The notes under the pieces: model-generated | What the model was told of the DNA's origin: nothing | Database searches by the model: none | What the model saw: the letters and a program-made list of their open reading frames with translations, nothing else | Position numbers and translations under genes: made by a program | Shown: positions 1 through 8,981 of the stretch, one piece after another | Numbering within the stretch: position 1 is the stretch's first letter | Layout: each line of letters opens with the position of its first letter | Assembly: GCF_001953885.1 (NCBI RefSeq) | Contig: NZ_MQUS01000001.1 | Location: forward strand, 186,001 to 250,000 | Reading direction: 5' to 3' | Origin: Streptomyces sp. IMTB 2501 | Lineage (GTDB): Bacteria > Actinomycetota > Actinomycetes > Streptomycetales > Streptomycetaceae | DNA length: 64,000 bases

Positions 1-1
1 A

Positions 2-2056
2 CTCCCGGAGGACTGGCCCGCCCACCCGGACCCGATCCTGGCGCTCAATCGCATGGGCACCTTCGACTGGGACCTGGACACGGGCCTGTTCCACATGGAC
101 GCCCAGGCATACCAGGTGTTCGACCTGCTGCCCGAGGAATACGACGGACGCCCCGAGTCCCTGATCGTCCGGGTGCCGCAGCCCGAGGCGGCCCGGCTGG
201 ACGCGGTCGTGGCCCGGGCCATCAAGGACGGCAGCGAGAACTACGGCACCTACTTCCGTATCCGCCGCCGCGACGGCACCCCGCGCTGGACCCACACCCA
301 GGGCTACATCCGCCGGGACGACTCCGGTCGCCCGCGCCGGGTCGTGGGCATCGTCCGCGACGCCACCGAGGAACTCGCCGACAGCGGGACACGCAGCCTG
401 CGGGCCGCCCAGGACGAGGCCTTCCGCCAGCAGACCAACATCGTCCAGGTCGTCTCCGCGGCCCTGGCCCACGCCCGTACCGTCCGGGACGTCATCGACG
501 TCCTCAAGGACACCCACGGCATCCGCCGCCTGGGCGCGACCAGCCTGGTGATGGGCCTGGTGGAGGCGGGCCGGATCCGCGTCGTCGCCGAGGCCCCCGT
601 CGGCAGCTTCGTGCCCGCCGGCAGCCAGGTGAACCGCATCGACGAGCCGTACCCGATGAGCGAGGTCGTCCGCACGCTCGTGCCGCGCTTCATCGAGTCA
701 CCCGAGGAGTTCGCCGACGGCTACCCGATCCTGTGGCCGTACCTCACCGATCTGCACATCACCTCGGCCGCCTATCTGCCACTGATCGCCCAGGCCCGTC
801 CGATAGGCGCGATGGGGCTGCTCTACAGCGACCGGCGCGGCTTCTCCACCGAGGAGCGCGCCGTCCTGGTCGCGCTGGGCAGCAGCATCGCGCAGAGCCT
901 GCAGCGGGCCATGCTCTACGAGCAGGAGAAGGACCTCGCCCAGGGCCTGCAGCAGGCCATGCTGCCCCGCACCATCCCCAGCGTCCGCGGCGCCGACATC
1001 GCCGTCCGCTACCGCGCCGCCACGGCCGGGGGCACCCTCGGCCGGGACATCGGCGGCGACTGGTACGACCTGATCCCGCTGCCCGGCGGCCGAGTCGGCG
1101 CGGTCATCGGCGACGTCCAGGGCCACGACACCCACGCCGCCGCCGTCATGGGCCAGCTGCGGATCGTGCTGCGCGCCTACGCCGCCGAGGGCCACACCCC
1201 GGCCACCGTGATCGCCCGTGCCTCCGTCTTCCTGCACGAACTCGACACCGACCGCTTCGCCACCTGCCTGTACGCCGAGGCCGACCTGTCCACCGGAGTC
1301 GTGCAGGCGGTCCGCGCCGGCCACATCGATCCGCTGATCCGGCACAGCGACGGCACGTGCTGCCGGGTCCCGGTCGAGGGCGGGCTGCCACTCGGTCTGT
1401 CCGCCGAGTTCAGCCGGCTGGAGTACCCGGTCTCCACCCTCGAACTCGACCCCGGCCACACCCTGCTGCTGTGCACCGACGGGCTGGTCGAACAGCCCGG
1501 CACCGATCTCGACGACGGCATGGAGCGCCTCACGGCACTCGTCACCGACGGCCCCGAGGACGTGCGTGAGCTTGCCGACCGGCTGATCCAGCTGGCCGAG
1601 GAGCGGGGCGGCGACGACGACGTGGCGCTGCTCCTGCTGCGCCGCCGCACCCCGGAGGCCGCGCGGACCGGCGGCCGGCTGCAGCAGCACGTGGTCCCCG
1701 GTGACCCCGAGGCCCTCACCCACGCCCGGCACATGATCCGCGCCGCGGTCCGCTCCTGGGGCGCCGACGACCGCGCCGACGAGATCGAGCTGGTCGCCGA
1801 CGAGCTGATCACCAACGCGCTGATGCACACCGAGGGCTCCGCGATCGTGACCCTGCGGGCGCTGGACGACGGTGAGCGCAGACTGCGGATCGAGGTCGAG
1901 GACTCCTCCAGCGCTCTGCCCCGGCGCCGTGAGGCGGGCGAGGAGGGCGTCTCCGGGCGGGGTCTGCTCCTGGTGGACCTGCTCGCCGACGTGTGGGGCG
2001 TGGAGGCGCGCGGCGGCGGCAAAGCGGTGTGGTGCGAGTTCCGTCTCGACGGCTGA
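2..2056 (+). CDS. PAS-GAF-PP2C phosphatase with C-terminal ATPase domain, 5' end outside window
   Basis: A serine phosphatase of the SpoIIE/RsbU class that probably controls an anti-sigma/anti-anti-sigma switch. The frame is open from base 2, and residues before the first visible ATG (53) already read as PAS sequence, so the true start lies upstream. Counting from that ATG, a PAS fold covers about 1-107, GAF about 135-290, PP2C/SpoIIE about 310-530 (metal-site motifs GGDWYD, GDVQGHD and GGDDDVA) and an HATPase_c domain about 545-665 (N-box DELITNALMH). Fusion of a PP2C phosphatase to an anti-sigma-kinase-like ATPase is common in Streptomyces. A genetic partner is not visible here. Family assignment is secure, target unknown. 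Confidence 0.93.
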   Translation, partial: LPEDWPAHPDPILALNRMGTFDWDLDTGLFHMDAQAYQVFDLLPEEYDGRPESLIVRVPQPEAARLDAVVARAIKDGSENYGTYFRIRRRDGTPRWTHTQGYIRRDDSGRPRRVVGIVRDATEELADSGTRSLRAAQDEAFRQQTNIVQVVSAALAHARTVRDVIDVLKDTHGIRRLGATSLVMGLVEAGRIRVVAEAPVGSFVPAGSQVNRIDEPYPMSEVVRTLVPRFIESPEEFADGYPILWPYLTDLHITSAAYLPLIAQARPIGAMGLLYSDRRGFSTEERAVLVALGSSIAQSLQRAMLYEQEKDLAQGLQQAMLPRTIPSVRGADIAVRYRAATAGGTLGRDIGGDWYDLIPLPGGRVGAVIGDVQGHDTHAAAVMGQLRIVLRAYAAEGHTPATVIARASVFLHELDTDRFATCLYAEADLSTGVVQAVRAGHIDPLIRHSDGTCCRVPVEGGLPLGLSAEFSRLEYPVSTLELDPGHTLLLCTDGLVEQPGTDLDDGMERLTALVTDGPEDVRELADRLIQLAEERGGDDDVALLLLRRRTPEAARTGGRLQQHVVPGDPEALTHARHMIRAAVRSWGADDRADEIELVADELITNALMHTEGSAIVTLRALDDGERRLRIEVEDSSSALPRRREAGEEGVSGRGLLLVDLLADVWGVEARGGGKAVWCEFRLDG

Positions 2057-2105
2057 CCGGGCTCATCGTGGGGGAGTTGTCAGTACCGGGTGGCACTCTG
2101 GACCT

Positions 2106-2969
2106 ATGCCGGAACTGCCCGAGGTAGAAGCGCTGAAGGACTTCCTCACCGAGCACCTGGTCGGCCGCCGGGTGGCCCGGGTGCTGCCGGTCGCCGTCAG
2201 CGTCCTGAAGACGTACGACCCTCCGGTCACCGCCTTCGAGGGCGGCGAGGTGACGGCCGTGCGGCGGCACGGCAAGTTCCTGGACCTGGCGGCGGACAGC
2301 GGGCTGCACCTGGTGACCCACCTGGCCCGCGCCGGCTGGCTGCAGTGGAAGGACCGGCTGCCGGACGGCCCGCCCAAGCCGGGCAAGGGCCCGCTCGCGC
2401 TGCGCGTGGCGCTGGAGACCGGCGAGGGCTTCGACCTCACCGAGGCCGGCACCCAGAAGCGCCTCGCGGTGTACGTCGTCCGCGACCCGCAGCGGATCGA
2501 GGGCATCGCCCGGCTCGGCCCGGACCCGCTGGCCGCCGAATTCGACGAGGACCGCTTCGCGGCCCTGCTCAAGGACGAGAGACGTCAGCTGAAGGGCGCG
2601 CTGCGCGACCAGTCCCTGATCGCGGGCGTCGGCAACGCCTACAGCGACGAGATCCTGCACGCCGCGAAGATGTCCCCGTTCAAGCTCGCCGCCTCCCTGA
2701 CCCCGGACGAGACCCACCGGCTCTACGCGGCGCTGCGCACCACGCTCACCGAGGCGGTCGACCGCTCCCGGGGTGTGGCCGCCGGACGGCTGAAGGCCGA
2801 GAAGAAGAGCGGTCTGCGTGTCCACGGCCGCACCGGAGAGCCCTGCCCGGTGTGCGGCGACACCGTCCGCGAGGTCTCCTTCAGCGACTCCTCGCTGCAG
2901 TACTGCCCGACCTGCCAGACGGGCGGCAAGCCCCTGGCGGACCGCAGACTGTCCCGGCTGCTGAAGTGA
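2106..2969 (+). CDS. Fpg/Nei family DNA glycosylase (287 aa)
   Basis: A base-excision-repair bifunctional glycosylase/AP lyase of the formamidopyrimidine/endonuclease VIII family. The start is fixed by the MPELPEVE N-terminus, since Pro2 and Glu3 are the catalytic residues after Met removal. This makes the ATG at 2106 the start although the frame is open further upstream. The beta-hairpin lysine (RRHGKFLDL), the H2TH-region motif GVGNAYSDEIL and a C-terminal zinc finger (CPVC, then CPTC) followed by the terminal arginine segment are all present. No strong ribosome-binding site is seen. Substrate preference (8-oxoG versus oxidised pyrimidines) cannot be told from sequence. It is convergent with the anti-sigma gene downstream. 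Confidence 0.93.
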   Translation: MPELPEVEALKDFLTEHLVGRRVARVLPVAVSVLKTYDPPVTAFEGGEVTAVRRHGKFLDLAADSGLHLVTHLARAGWLQWKDRLPDGPPKPGKGPLALRVALETGEGFDLTEAGTQKRLAVYVVRDPQRIEGIARLGPDPLAAEFDEDRFAALLKDERRQLKGALRDQSLIAGVGNAYSDEILHAAKMSPFKLAASLTPDETHRLYAALRTTLTEAVDRSRGVAAGRLKAEKKSGLRVHGRTGEPCPVCGDTVREVSFSDSSLQYCPTCQTGGKPLADRRLSRLLK

Positions 2970-2990
2970 GACCGGCGGCCGGCGTGAGAC

Positions 2991-3647
2991 CTACGACGCC
3001 TCGACGGACACCAGGTGCTGCCCCTCCTCGGTGCGCACCTCGTAGCGGTCGATCTGGGCGGGACGCATCGTGGAGGACCCGAGCGCGGTGAAGGTGGCGG
3101 TGTCGTGGCCGCGTTCGGTCCAGGTGCCGACGACCTGTTCGGAGCCGTCACGGCCCACGACCACGAGCCGGCACCGGTGCGGGCCGGTGCCGTCCTTCAC
3201 CCGCAGCAGCAGCCGGCTGCCGGTGTCCCCGTCGTCGGCCGTGACCTCGGCCCACACCCCGGTCTGCGGGTCCGTCGCCGCGGTGACGTGCGCGGCCGCC
3301 TGCTCCCGATGGCCGGCGAAGGCCACGATCCCCGGACCGGCGACGGCCAGCACCACCGAGGCGGCCAGCCCGTAGAGGAGGCGACGGCGGCGCACCCGCT
3401 GGCGGCGCGCGACCTCGCCGAGCAGCCGGTCCAGCAGCCGGGGACCAGCCTGTGCCAGGGGATGCACAAAGCGCGGCGTGGCCCGGCGGTACAGCATCAA
3501 CTGCCGTGTAGCCGACCCGAATTCGGTCACCTGTGCCGCGCATTGCGGGCACTCCATGAGGTGGTCCTCGAAGCGGAAGGCCTCCGCCTCGTCCAGCACG
3601 CCGAGCGCGTACGCGCCGACGTCGCGATGCCTTTCCAGGGACCTCAT
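2991..3647 (-). CDS. Zinc-finger (zf-HC2) membrane anti-sigma factor (218 aa)
   Basis: Probably binds and silences an ECF sigma factor at the membrane. The N-terminal ZAS signature H-x3-C-x2-C is at about residues 29-36 (HLMECPQC). A basic stretch and one membrane segment lie at about 90-112 (LLYGLAASVVLAVAGPGIV), followed by about 100 extracytoplasmic residues of beta-rich character (LLLRVKDG, LVVVGRDG). The obvious partner is the ECF sigma gene at 4479-5048 on the same strand, but an unrelated hypothetical gene and a hairpin lie between them. The start codon overlaps the stop of a 17-codon upstream frame (ATGA at 3644-3647). The pairing is inferred. Confidence 0.85.
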   Translation of the reverse strand: MRSLERHRDVGAYALGVLDEAEAFRFEDHLMECPQCAAQVTEFGSATRQLMLYRRATPRFVHPLAQAGPRLLDRLLGEVARRQRVRRRRLLYGLAASVVLAVAGPGIVAFAGHREQAAAHVTAATDPQTGVWAEVTADDGDTGSRLLLRVKDGTGPHRCRLVVVGRDGSEQVVGTWTERGHDTATFTALGSSTMRPAQIDRYEVRTEEGQHLVSVEAS

Positions 3648-3697
3648 GCCGAATCCTCGTGCCGATGGGTGCGGGTGGGGTTACTCCGTGCACCCAT
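3644..3697 (-). CDS. Possible 17-aa upstream ORF coupled to the anti-sigma gene
   Basis: A short frame reads MGARSNPTRTHRHEDSA. Its TGA overlaps the anti-sigma ATG by the four-base ATGA arrangement typical of translational coupling. Nothing in the peptide is recognised. It may be a leader, or simply chance in the untranslated region. Low confidence. Confidence 0.25.
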   Translation of the reverse strand: MGARSNPTRTHRHEDSA

Positions 3698-3810
3698 CCG
3701 TACGCAGCCGACAGCTGAATCACTCAAGCCGCCCACAGAATCCCGGAGAGGAGATTCGGAGCGGCCCGGCCCGCGGATTGGTCGGATTTCGAGAAACCTC
3801 GAAAAAGATC

Positions 3811-4326
3811 TCAGAAGAGGTGGATCGCGAGGTGCCCGAGGGGCAGTCCGAGGCGCCAGGCCGGTGTCCACACCTTCGGCCCGTCGTCCTCTCCGGCCAG
3901 CGCACCGCCGCCCGGCACCGCGTCCAGGTCCGGCGCGAGCAGCTCGGTCTCCTCCAGCCAGCGCCAGGCGTCCGCCGCCAGGGCCAGATCGGGGGAGCGG
4001 GTGCCGGACCGCTCGGCCGCGTCGGCCAGCTCGGCGACGCGTTCGCGCACCCAGTCCCGCCACGGCTGGTCGTAGGCGGTCAGTGACAGCCAGTTCTCCA
4101 GCTGGGAGATCACCCGGATCCCGGACAGCTCCCCGTCGGTGTCGGACAGGAAGACGGTGAGCGCCAGGGCGTCCCGGCCGGCCCGGAACTCGAAGGACGT
4201 CGGCGGCATCAGATCGCCGGTGCGCAGCAGCTCGTCGGCGATGTACTCGGCGTACAACCAGGCCATGGGGACGGCCAGTTCACCGCCGTCGGTGCCGTCC
4301 GTGCTCTCGTGCCCTCTGTGCAGCAT
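3811..4326 (-). CDS. Hypothetical acidic protein (171 aa)
   Basis: Not recognised as a named family. The protein is acidic and rich in Trp and Leu, with no signal peptide or membrane helix. The middle (LENWLSLTAYDQPWRDWVRERVAEL) looks helical, and the C-terminus ends in a hydrophobic stretch (WRLGLPLGHLAIHLF). The start at 4326 is preceded by a purine-rich AGGAAGGG that almost touches the ATG. An internal ATG at 4266 (MAWLYAEYIADELL) is the alternative. It lies between an ECF sigma gene and a zinc-finger anti-sigma gene on the same strand, so a link to that circuit is possible but not shown. Confidence 0.7.
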   Translation of the reverse strand: MLHRGHESTDGTDGGELAVPMAWLYAEYIADELLRTGDLMPPTSFEFRAGRDALALTVFLSDTDGELSGIRVISQLENWLSLTAYDQPWRDWVRERVAELADAAERSGTRSPDLALAADAWRWLEETELLAPDLDAVPGGGALAGEDDGPKVWTPAWRLGLPLGHLAIHLF

Positions 4327-4433
4327 CCCTTCCTGCCCTTCCTCCGGTACGTACCCGTCGCCCTGACCCCGTCGGGGCGCAGCCCCGGCCCTCGCCCGGA
4401 ACGCTGATGAGGACAGCCCATTGCCCGAACGGG

Positions 4434-4474
4434 GGCCACAGCAAGGCGCTTTGCGAGAGCTTTGCCCTGTGGCC
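4434..4474 (-). terminator. Hairpin just after the sigma gene
   Basis: GGCCACAG (4434-4441) pairs with CTGTGGCC (4467-4474), with a further GGC/GCC pair inside the loop. It begins four bases after the sigma stop codon and probably ends the sigma transcript. Confidence 0.55.
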
Positions 4475-4478
4475 GGTT

Positions 4479-5048
4479 TCAGTGCAGGTCGGCCGCATAA
4501 CCGGGAAGGACCCGGCGCAGCGCGCGCAGCGCGTAGAACGCGCGGGACTTCACGGTACCGGGTGGAACGCCCAGGGTCTGCGCCGCTTCCGCCACACTGG
4601 CCCCGAGGAAATACACGAGTACCAGGACGTCACGGTGTTCCGGCGTGAGTGTCTTCACAGCCTCCCGGACATCGAGCATCGCGGCGGCCCGTTCGGCGTG
4701 ATCGGCGGTCACCCGCGCGGTCTCGGGGATCTCGTCGCCGGTCTCCGGCGGCCGTGCCTGCCGGGCCCGCCGGGCGTCGATCGCGAGCCGCCGGGCGACC
4801 GTCAGCAGCCAGGGCCGTACGGAGTCGAAGTCGTGCGCGTGCAGCGCCTCGGGATGCTGCCAGGCCCGCACCAGGGTCTCCTGGACGAGGTCCTCGGCGC
4901 GCTGCCGGTCTCCGTCGCAGAGTCTGAGCAGCAGGGTGAAGAGGGGTCCGCCGTGCTCGCGCTGGAGCGCGGCGAGTTCGTGTTCGGCGGTCGTCGTCCG
5001 GTGGGTCGGTGTCACGGTCCCGTGGATGAGTGAGGTTCCGGCCGTCAT
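4479..5048 (-). CDS. ECF-type RNA polymerase sigma factor (189 aa)
   Basis: Directs core RNA polymerase to a dedicated promoter set. The sigma-2 region is at about residues 25-90 (RAEDLVQETLVRAW, then RPWLLTVARRLAIDARR). The sigma-4 helix-turn-helix is at about 125-178 (LTPEHRDVLVLVYFLGASVAEAAQTLGVPPGTVKSR). There is no sigma-3. The start at 5048 fits the usual ECF length; the frame is open for 36 more codons upstream and no strong ribosome-binding site decides the start. The likely cognate anti-sigma is the zf-HC2 protein two genes downstream. The upstream region carries an inverted repeat at 5186-5200 that could be a control site. Confidence 0.88.
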   Translation of the reverse strand: MTAGTSLIHGTVTPTHRTTTAEHELAALQREHGGPLFTLLLRLCDGDRQRAEDLVQETLVRAWQHPEALHAHDFDSVRPWLLTVARRLAIDARRARQARPPETGDEIPETARVTADHAERAAAMLDVREAVKTLTPEHRDVLVLVYFLGASVAEAAQTLGVPPGTVKSRAFYALRALRRVLPGYAADLH

Positions 5049-5185
5049 GGCCGTATGGCAGCACAGGGCGCGGCCGGGGAACAGAGTGCGTGCACGGGTC
5101 CGCACAGGATGCTCGATCGTGTCGGTGAACGGTCGGGCAGGCGTCCGGGCGAACACTCCGGCACGGCACCGGATGGGCTAAGGAC

Positions 5186-5200
5186 AACGGCCAAGCCGTT
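5186..5200. promoter_or_regulatory. Inverted repeat in the sigma/CapA divergent region
   Basis: AACGGC-CAA-GCCGTT, six-base arms with a three-base spacer, lies 138 bases upstream of the sigma start and 77 bases upstream of the CapA-like gene. It is a candidate operator. No binding protein can be named. Confidence 0.35.
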
Positions 5201-5276
5201 TATCCGATGGGCCAGGTTCGTACTCATATGCCCGTGACGGCTTTGTCAGCTAATACGACATTCCTGGGGTGAGTTG

Positions 5277-6428
5277 ATGATCGGACGCAGACAACAGGTG
5301 GCCCTGGCCTTCACCGCCGTCCTCGTCGCCGGGGCCGCCTGCCAGAACCATGCGCGGGGGGAGTCCGGGCACGCGACCCCGTCCGGGTTCGCCGCCCGGG
5401 GCTTCACCCTCGTCGCCTCCGGTGACGTCCTGCCGCACACGTCCGTCATCGACCGGGCGGCCTACGACTCCGGCGAGGGCGGCTTCGACTTCCGGCCCAT
5501 GCTCTCCGGCGTCCAACCGGTCATCGCCCGCGCCGATCTGGCGCTGTGTCACATGGAGACCGTCTACGGCGCCGACGGCGAGTACTCCGGCTACCCCGCC
5601 TTCAAGTCGCCGCCGCAGATCGCCCAGGGCCTCGTCGCGACCGGCTACGACGGCTGTTCCACCGCCTCCAACCACTCCCTGGACGACGGCGCCGACGGAA
5701 TCCGCCGCACCCTGGACGCCATGGACCAGGCCGGCCTCCGGCACGCCGGCACCGCCCGCAGCGAGGCCGAGGCCCACTCGGTCACCATCCTGCAGGCCGG
5801 CCCCGCCAAGGTCGCGCACCTGGCGTACACCTTCGGCACCAACAGCACCGCGGTGCCCTCAGGCCGGCCCTGGGCCGTGAACCTGATCGACGAACGGCGG
5901 ATGATCGCCGACGCCCGCGCCGCCCGGAAGGCCGGCGCCGATGTCGTCGTGGTCTCGGTGCAGTGGGGCACCGAATGGCAGGACTCGCCGGACCAGCTGC
6001 AGATCGGCCTCGCGCAACGGCTCACCGCCGCCGCCACCGACGGCCGCCCGGACATCGACCTGATCCTCGGCACCCACGCCCATGTCCCGCAGGCGTACGA
6101 GAAGGTCAACGGCACCTGGGTGGTCTACGGCATGGGCGACCAGATCGCGGGCGCGATGTACAACGCCCAGGGGGTCCGGGACGGGCGCGGCAACGAGTCC
6201 ACGATCGGCCGCTTCACCTTCGCCCCGCCCACGCGGCAGGGTGCCCGCTGGCGGGTCACCAAGGCCGAGTTCATCCCGCAGCTGTACGACCTCGACGCCG
6301 GCCGGGTGGTGAACGTCAACCGGGCCATCGCCGACGGCGCCGCCGCCCTGGACGGGGTGCGCGACCGCATCAGGGACGTGGTGCTCAGCCGTGGCGCCGC
6401 CAAGGACGGCCTGGTCATGGGGGAGTGA
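5277..6428 (+). CDS. CapA-family metallophosphatase-like lipoprotein (383 aa)
   Basis: Related to the PgsA/CapA proteins of poly-gamma-glutamate capsule systems, which have a metallophosphoesterase-like fold. The N-terminus is a lipoprotein signal ending in the lipobox LVAGAAC, so the protein is probably anchored outside the membrane. Fold motifs are LVASGDVLPH near the start, GYDGCSTASNHSLDDGADGI in the middle and LGTHAHVPQAYEKVNGTWVVYGMGDQI near the end. The ATG at 5277 follows GGGGTGAG at good spacing; a TTG three bases upstream is the alternative. No capB, capC or capE neighbours are present, so a capsule role should not be assumed. Confidence 0.88.
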   Translation: MIGRRQQVALAFTAVLVAGAACQNHARGESGHATPSGFAARGFTLVASGDVLPHTSVIDRAAYDSGEGGFDFRPMLSGVQPVIARADLALCHMETVYGADGEYSGYPAFKSPPQIAQGLVATGYDGCSTASNHSLDDGADGIRRTLDAMDQAGLRHAGTARSEAEAHSVTILQAGPAKVAHLAYTFGTNSTAVPSGRPWAVNLIDERRMIADARAARKAGADVVVVSVQWGTEWQDSPDQLQIGLAQRLTAAATDGRPDIDLILGTHAHVPQAYEKVNGTWVVYGMGDQIAGAMYNAQGVRDGRGNESTIGRFTFAPPTRQGARWRVTKAEFIPQLYDLDAGRVVNVNRAIADGAAALDGVRDRIRDVVLSRGAAKDGLVMGE

Positions 6429-6449
6429 CCCGCCGGATGTCAGCGGTGG

Positions 6450-7874
6450 TCATTCGGTGGGCCGCTGTTCCGCCAGCACGGAACGCCGGTAGGAGTAGCC
6501 GAAGTAGATCACGCACCCGATCACGAACCACACCGCGAACCGCACCCAGGTCTCCCACTGCAGAAACGTGATCAGCCAGACCGAGAACACCACGCCGAGC
6601 GCGGGCACCACGGGCATCCCCGGCGTGATGAAGGTGCGCGGCAGTTCCGGCTGCCGGTAGCGCAGCACGATCACCGCCGTGCACACCACCACGAACGCCA
6701 GCAGGATGCCGATGTTGGTCAGCTCGGCCGCCGAGCCGATCGGCACGAACCCCGCGATGGCCGCCGAGCCCGCCCCGACGATCCAGGTCACCCGGGTCGG
6801 CACATGGCGTGTCGGGTGCGTCCTGGCGAACCACTTCGGCAGCAGTCCGTCGCGGGACATCGAGAACCACACCCGGGTCACGCCCAGCATGAACGTGAAC
6901 ATCACCGTGAGGATGCCGATGATGGCGCCCACCGCGATCACGTCCGCCAGCGCGTTCAGACCCACCGACTTGAACGCCGTGGAGAAACCGCTCTCTTTGT
7001 TGATGTGCTTGTAGTTCTGCATGCCCGTCAGCACCAGGCAGGCCGCCACGTACAGCACCATGGAGATCGCCAGCGAGTAGATGATCGCCTTCGGCATGTG
7101 CCGCTGGGCGTCCTTGGACTCCTCGGCCGCCGTCGACATGGCGTCGTAGCCGAACACCGCGAAGAACACGGTGGCCGCGCCGGTGAAGGCGCCGCCGACG
7201 CCGTAAGGGAAGAACGGGTGGTAGTTCGCCGTGTCGATGTGGAACACGCCGACCCCGATCACCAGCAGCACCACCAGGACCTTCAGCGCCACGACGAGCG
7301 TCTCGAAGCGGGCCGCGCTGCGCATGCCCAGGTTCAGCAGCCAGGCGATCAGCAGACACAGGATCGCCGCGAAGAGGTCGACCCGGTGCCCGTCGCCGGT
7401 GCCGGGCGCGCCCAGCATCCAGTGCGGCAGATTCGCGCCCATCTCCTCGACCAGGAAACTGAAGTAGCCCGAGATGCCGATCGCCACCACCGCCACGATC
7501 GCCGTGTACTCCAGCAGCAGGTCCCAGCCGATGAACCAGCCCGCGAACTCGCCGAGCACCGCGTAGCCGTAGGTGTACGCCGACCCCGCCTTCGGGATCA
7601 GCCCGGCGAACTCGGCGTACGACAGCGCCGCACAGGCGCTCGCCACACCGGCGATCAGGAACGACACCAGCACCGCGGGTCCGGCCGTGCCGTTGGCCAC
7701 CGTGCCGGCCAGCGTGAAGATGCCGGCGCCGATGATGCCGCCCACCCCGATCGCGGTGAGCTGCCACAGGCCCAGCGACCGGTCCAGCCGGACGCCCTCG
7801 TGGACCTCCGTGTCCTCGATGTGCTCGATGGGTTTGCGGCGGAGAATGCCTTCACCCGCGCGGAGCCTTTCCAT
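6450..7874 (-). CDS. APC-superfamily amino-acid permease (474 aa)
   Basis: An inner-membrane amino-acid transporter of the cationic-amino-acid-transporter branch. About 12 membrane helices are visible. The family signature of helix 1 (GVGGIIGAGIFTLAG) and the later SYAEFAGLIPKAGSAYTYGY are clear. The start at 7874 is chosen over an open frame 15 codons longer because AGAGGTGAGG sits at correct spacing before it. It is convergent with the CapA-like gene and tandem with the LysR gene upstream on the same strand. The substrate is not determined; lysine or arginine is common in the branch, but other amino acids are possible. Confidence 0.9.
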   Translation of the reverse strand: MERLRAGEGILRRKPIEHIEDTEVHEGVRLDRSLGLWQLTAIGVGGIIGAGIFTLAGTVANGTAGPAVLVSFLIAGVASACAALSYAEFAGLIPKAGSAYTYGYAVLGEFAGWFIGWDLLLEYTAIVAVVAIGISGYFSFLVEEMGANLPHWMLGAPGTGDGHRVDLFAAILCLLIAWLLNLGMRSAARFETLVVALKVLVVLLVIGVGVFHIDTANYHPFFPYGVGGAFTGAATVFFAVFGYDAMSTAAEESKDAQRHMPKAIIYSLAISMVLYVAACLVLTGMQNYKHINKESGFSTAFKSVGLNALADVIAVGAIIGILTVMFTFMLGVTRVWFSMSRDGLLPKWFARTHPTRHVPTRVTWIVGAGSAAIAGFVPIGSAAELTNIGILLAFVVVCTAVIVLRYRQPELPRTFITPGMPVVPALGVVFSVWLITFLQWETWVRFAVWFVIGCVIYFGYSYRRSVLAEQRPTE

Positions 7875-7943
7875 GAGCCTCACCTCTTCGCCGACGGCAA
7901 ACGGCTGACGGCGGATCATGATGGCTCAGCCGGGGACCGGACG

Positions 7944-8873
7944 CTAGACGCCACGCACGGCCCAGGCCGGTGTCCAGGTCCGGGTGGCGGGCCGCGCCGG
8001 GCGCCGGGCGGCGAGATGGGTGCGCAGCGCGGCCAGCCCCGGGTGGGTGTTGGCGGCGGCCCAGACCAGGGAGTGCGGATACACCGGCGTCGGCTCGGTG
8101 AGCGGGACGCGCCGCAGGTCGTGTCCGGCGGGCCAGACCAGCCGGGTGTCCTCGCCGACGAAGGTGACCAGCTCGGTGGAGTCCGCGACCGCGTCGAGCA
8201 GCGGCTCGATGCCGAAATTGGGGCCGACCGAGTCGATGGTCAGCCCGAACTCGGCGGCCAGAGAGCCGTAGTAGTCGGCCCACTCGGTGCCGTCCACGAG
8301 GCCCGGCATCCAGATCCGGTGCCCGGCCAGCTGCGCCGGCGTCACCGACCGGGCCCCGGCGAGCGGGTGCCCCGGACCCGTCAGCACCTGGATCGGCTCG
8401 TCCAGAACCCGGGCGGCCCGCAGGCCCTCGGGCGGTTTCGTGGTGACCGCGCGGACGGTCGCGTCGATCGTGCCGGAGCGTACGGCCGCCACGGCCGTGG
8501 CGGCGTCGAAGAGCGTCACGATGTCCAGGTCCGTGCCGGGCTCGGCCTCGTGGAACGCGCGCAGCAGCCCGGCGGGGGCCAGCCGCGCCCCGAGCACATC
8601 GACCCGCAGTGCCCGCCGGCCCGGCCGTACCGAGGCCGCGGCCCGCTCCTCGGCCAGCAGCAGCTCCCGGGCGTGCGGCAGGAACGCCTGCCCGTCGATG
8701 GTCGGCGCCGTGCCGCGCGGGGTCCGGGTGAACAGCCGCACCCCCAGTTCCTTCTCCAGGGCCGCGATCCGCTTGGAGACGGCCTGCTGGGTGATGCCGA
8801 GAACGTCCGCGGCGTCCTGGAACTGCCCGGCGTCCACCACGGTGACGAAGGTGCGCACAGCCTTGAGGTCCAC
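7944..8873 (-). CDS. LysR-family transcriptional regulator (309 aa)
   Basis: The N-terminal winged HTH is at about residues 1-60 (LKAVRTFVTVVDAGQFQDAADVLGITQQAVSKRIAALEKELGVRLF pattern), with a C-terminal ligand-binding domain to about 300. It is divergent from the MFS exporter at 8982, the usual arrangement for a LysR protein that controls its neighbour. A near-perfect inverted repeat sits 18 bases upstream of its start (8891-8905) and is the likely operator. The ligand is unknown. The annotation is secure at family level only. Confidence 0.92.
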   Translation of the reverse strand: MDLKAVRTFVTVVDAGQFQDAADVLGITQQAVSKRIAALEKELGVRLFTRTPRGTAPTIDGQAFLPHARELLLAEERAAASVRPGRRALRVDVLGARLAPAGLLRAFHEAEPGTDLDIVTLFDAATAVAAVRSGTIDATVRAVTTKPPEGLRAARVLDEPIQVLTGPGHPLAGARSVTPAQLAGHRIWMPGLVDGTEWADYYGSLAAEFGLTIDSVGPNFGIEPLLDAVADSTELVTFVGEDTRLVWPAGHDLRRVPLTEPTPVYPHSLVWAAANTHPGLAALRTHLAARRPARPATRTWTPAWAVRGV

Positions 8874-8890
8874 GCCGTCAGCCTACTGGC

Positions 8891-8905
8891 ACAACCAACG
8901 GTTGT
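8891..8905. promoter_or_regulatory. Candidate LysR operator
   Basis: ACAACC-AAC-GGTTGT is a perfect six-base inverted repeat with a three-base spacer, in the 108-base space between the LysR and MFS starts. A second GGTTGTTT half-site follows at about 8923. This position fits an autoregulatory and divergent-gene control site. Confidence 0.6.
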
Positions 8906-8981
8906 GGCGGGCTTCCCTCCGGTTGTTTGAAGCGAGCACCGCCTGCCGGATTTCATGTCCCGGGTCAACGGGAGGTTGTGG

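Noticed and set aside
698..1828. Long open frame antisense to the PP2C phosphatase gene
   Set aside because: It is a mirror of GC-rich codon use in the real gene. The translation is Gly/Val/Asp-rich and shows no domain.
4340..4360. GGGTAC on the minus strand upstream of the 171-aa hypothetical gene
   Set aside because: No GNNT element lies 14-16 bases upstream, so the sigma-B consensus is not met.
6804..8930. 708-codon open frame on the plus strand across the permease and LysR genes
   Set aside because: It runs antisense over two well-supported genes and encodes His/Arg/Gln-rich low-complexity sequence without motifs.
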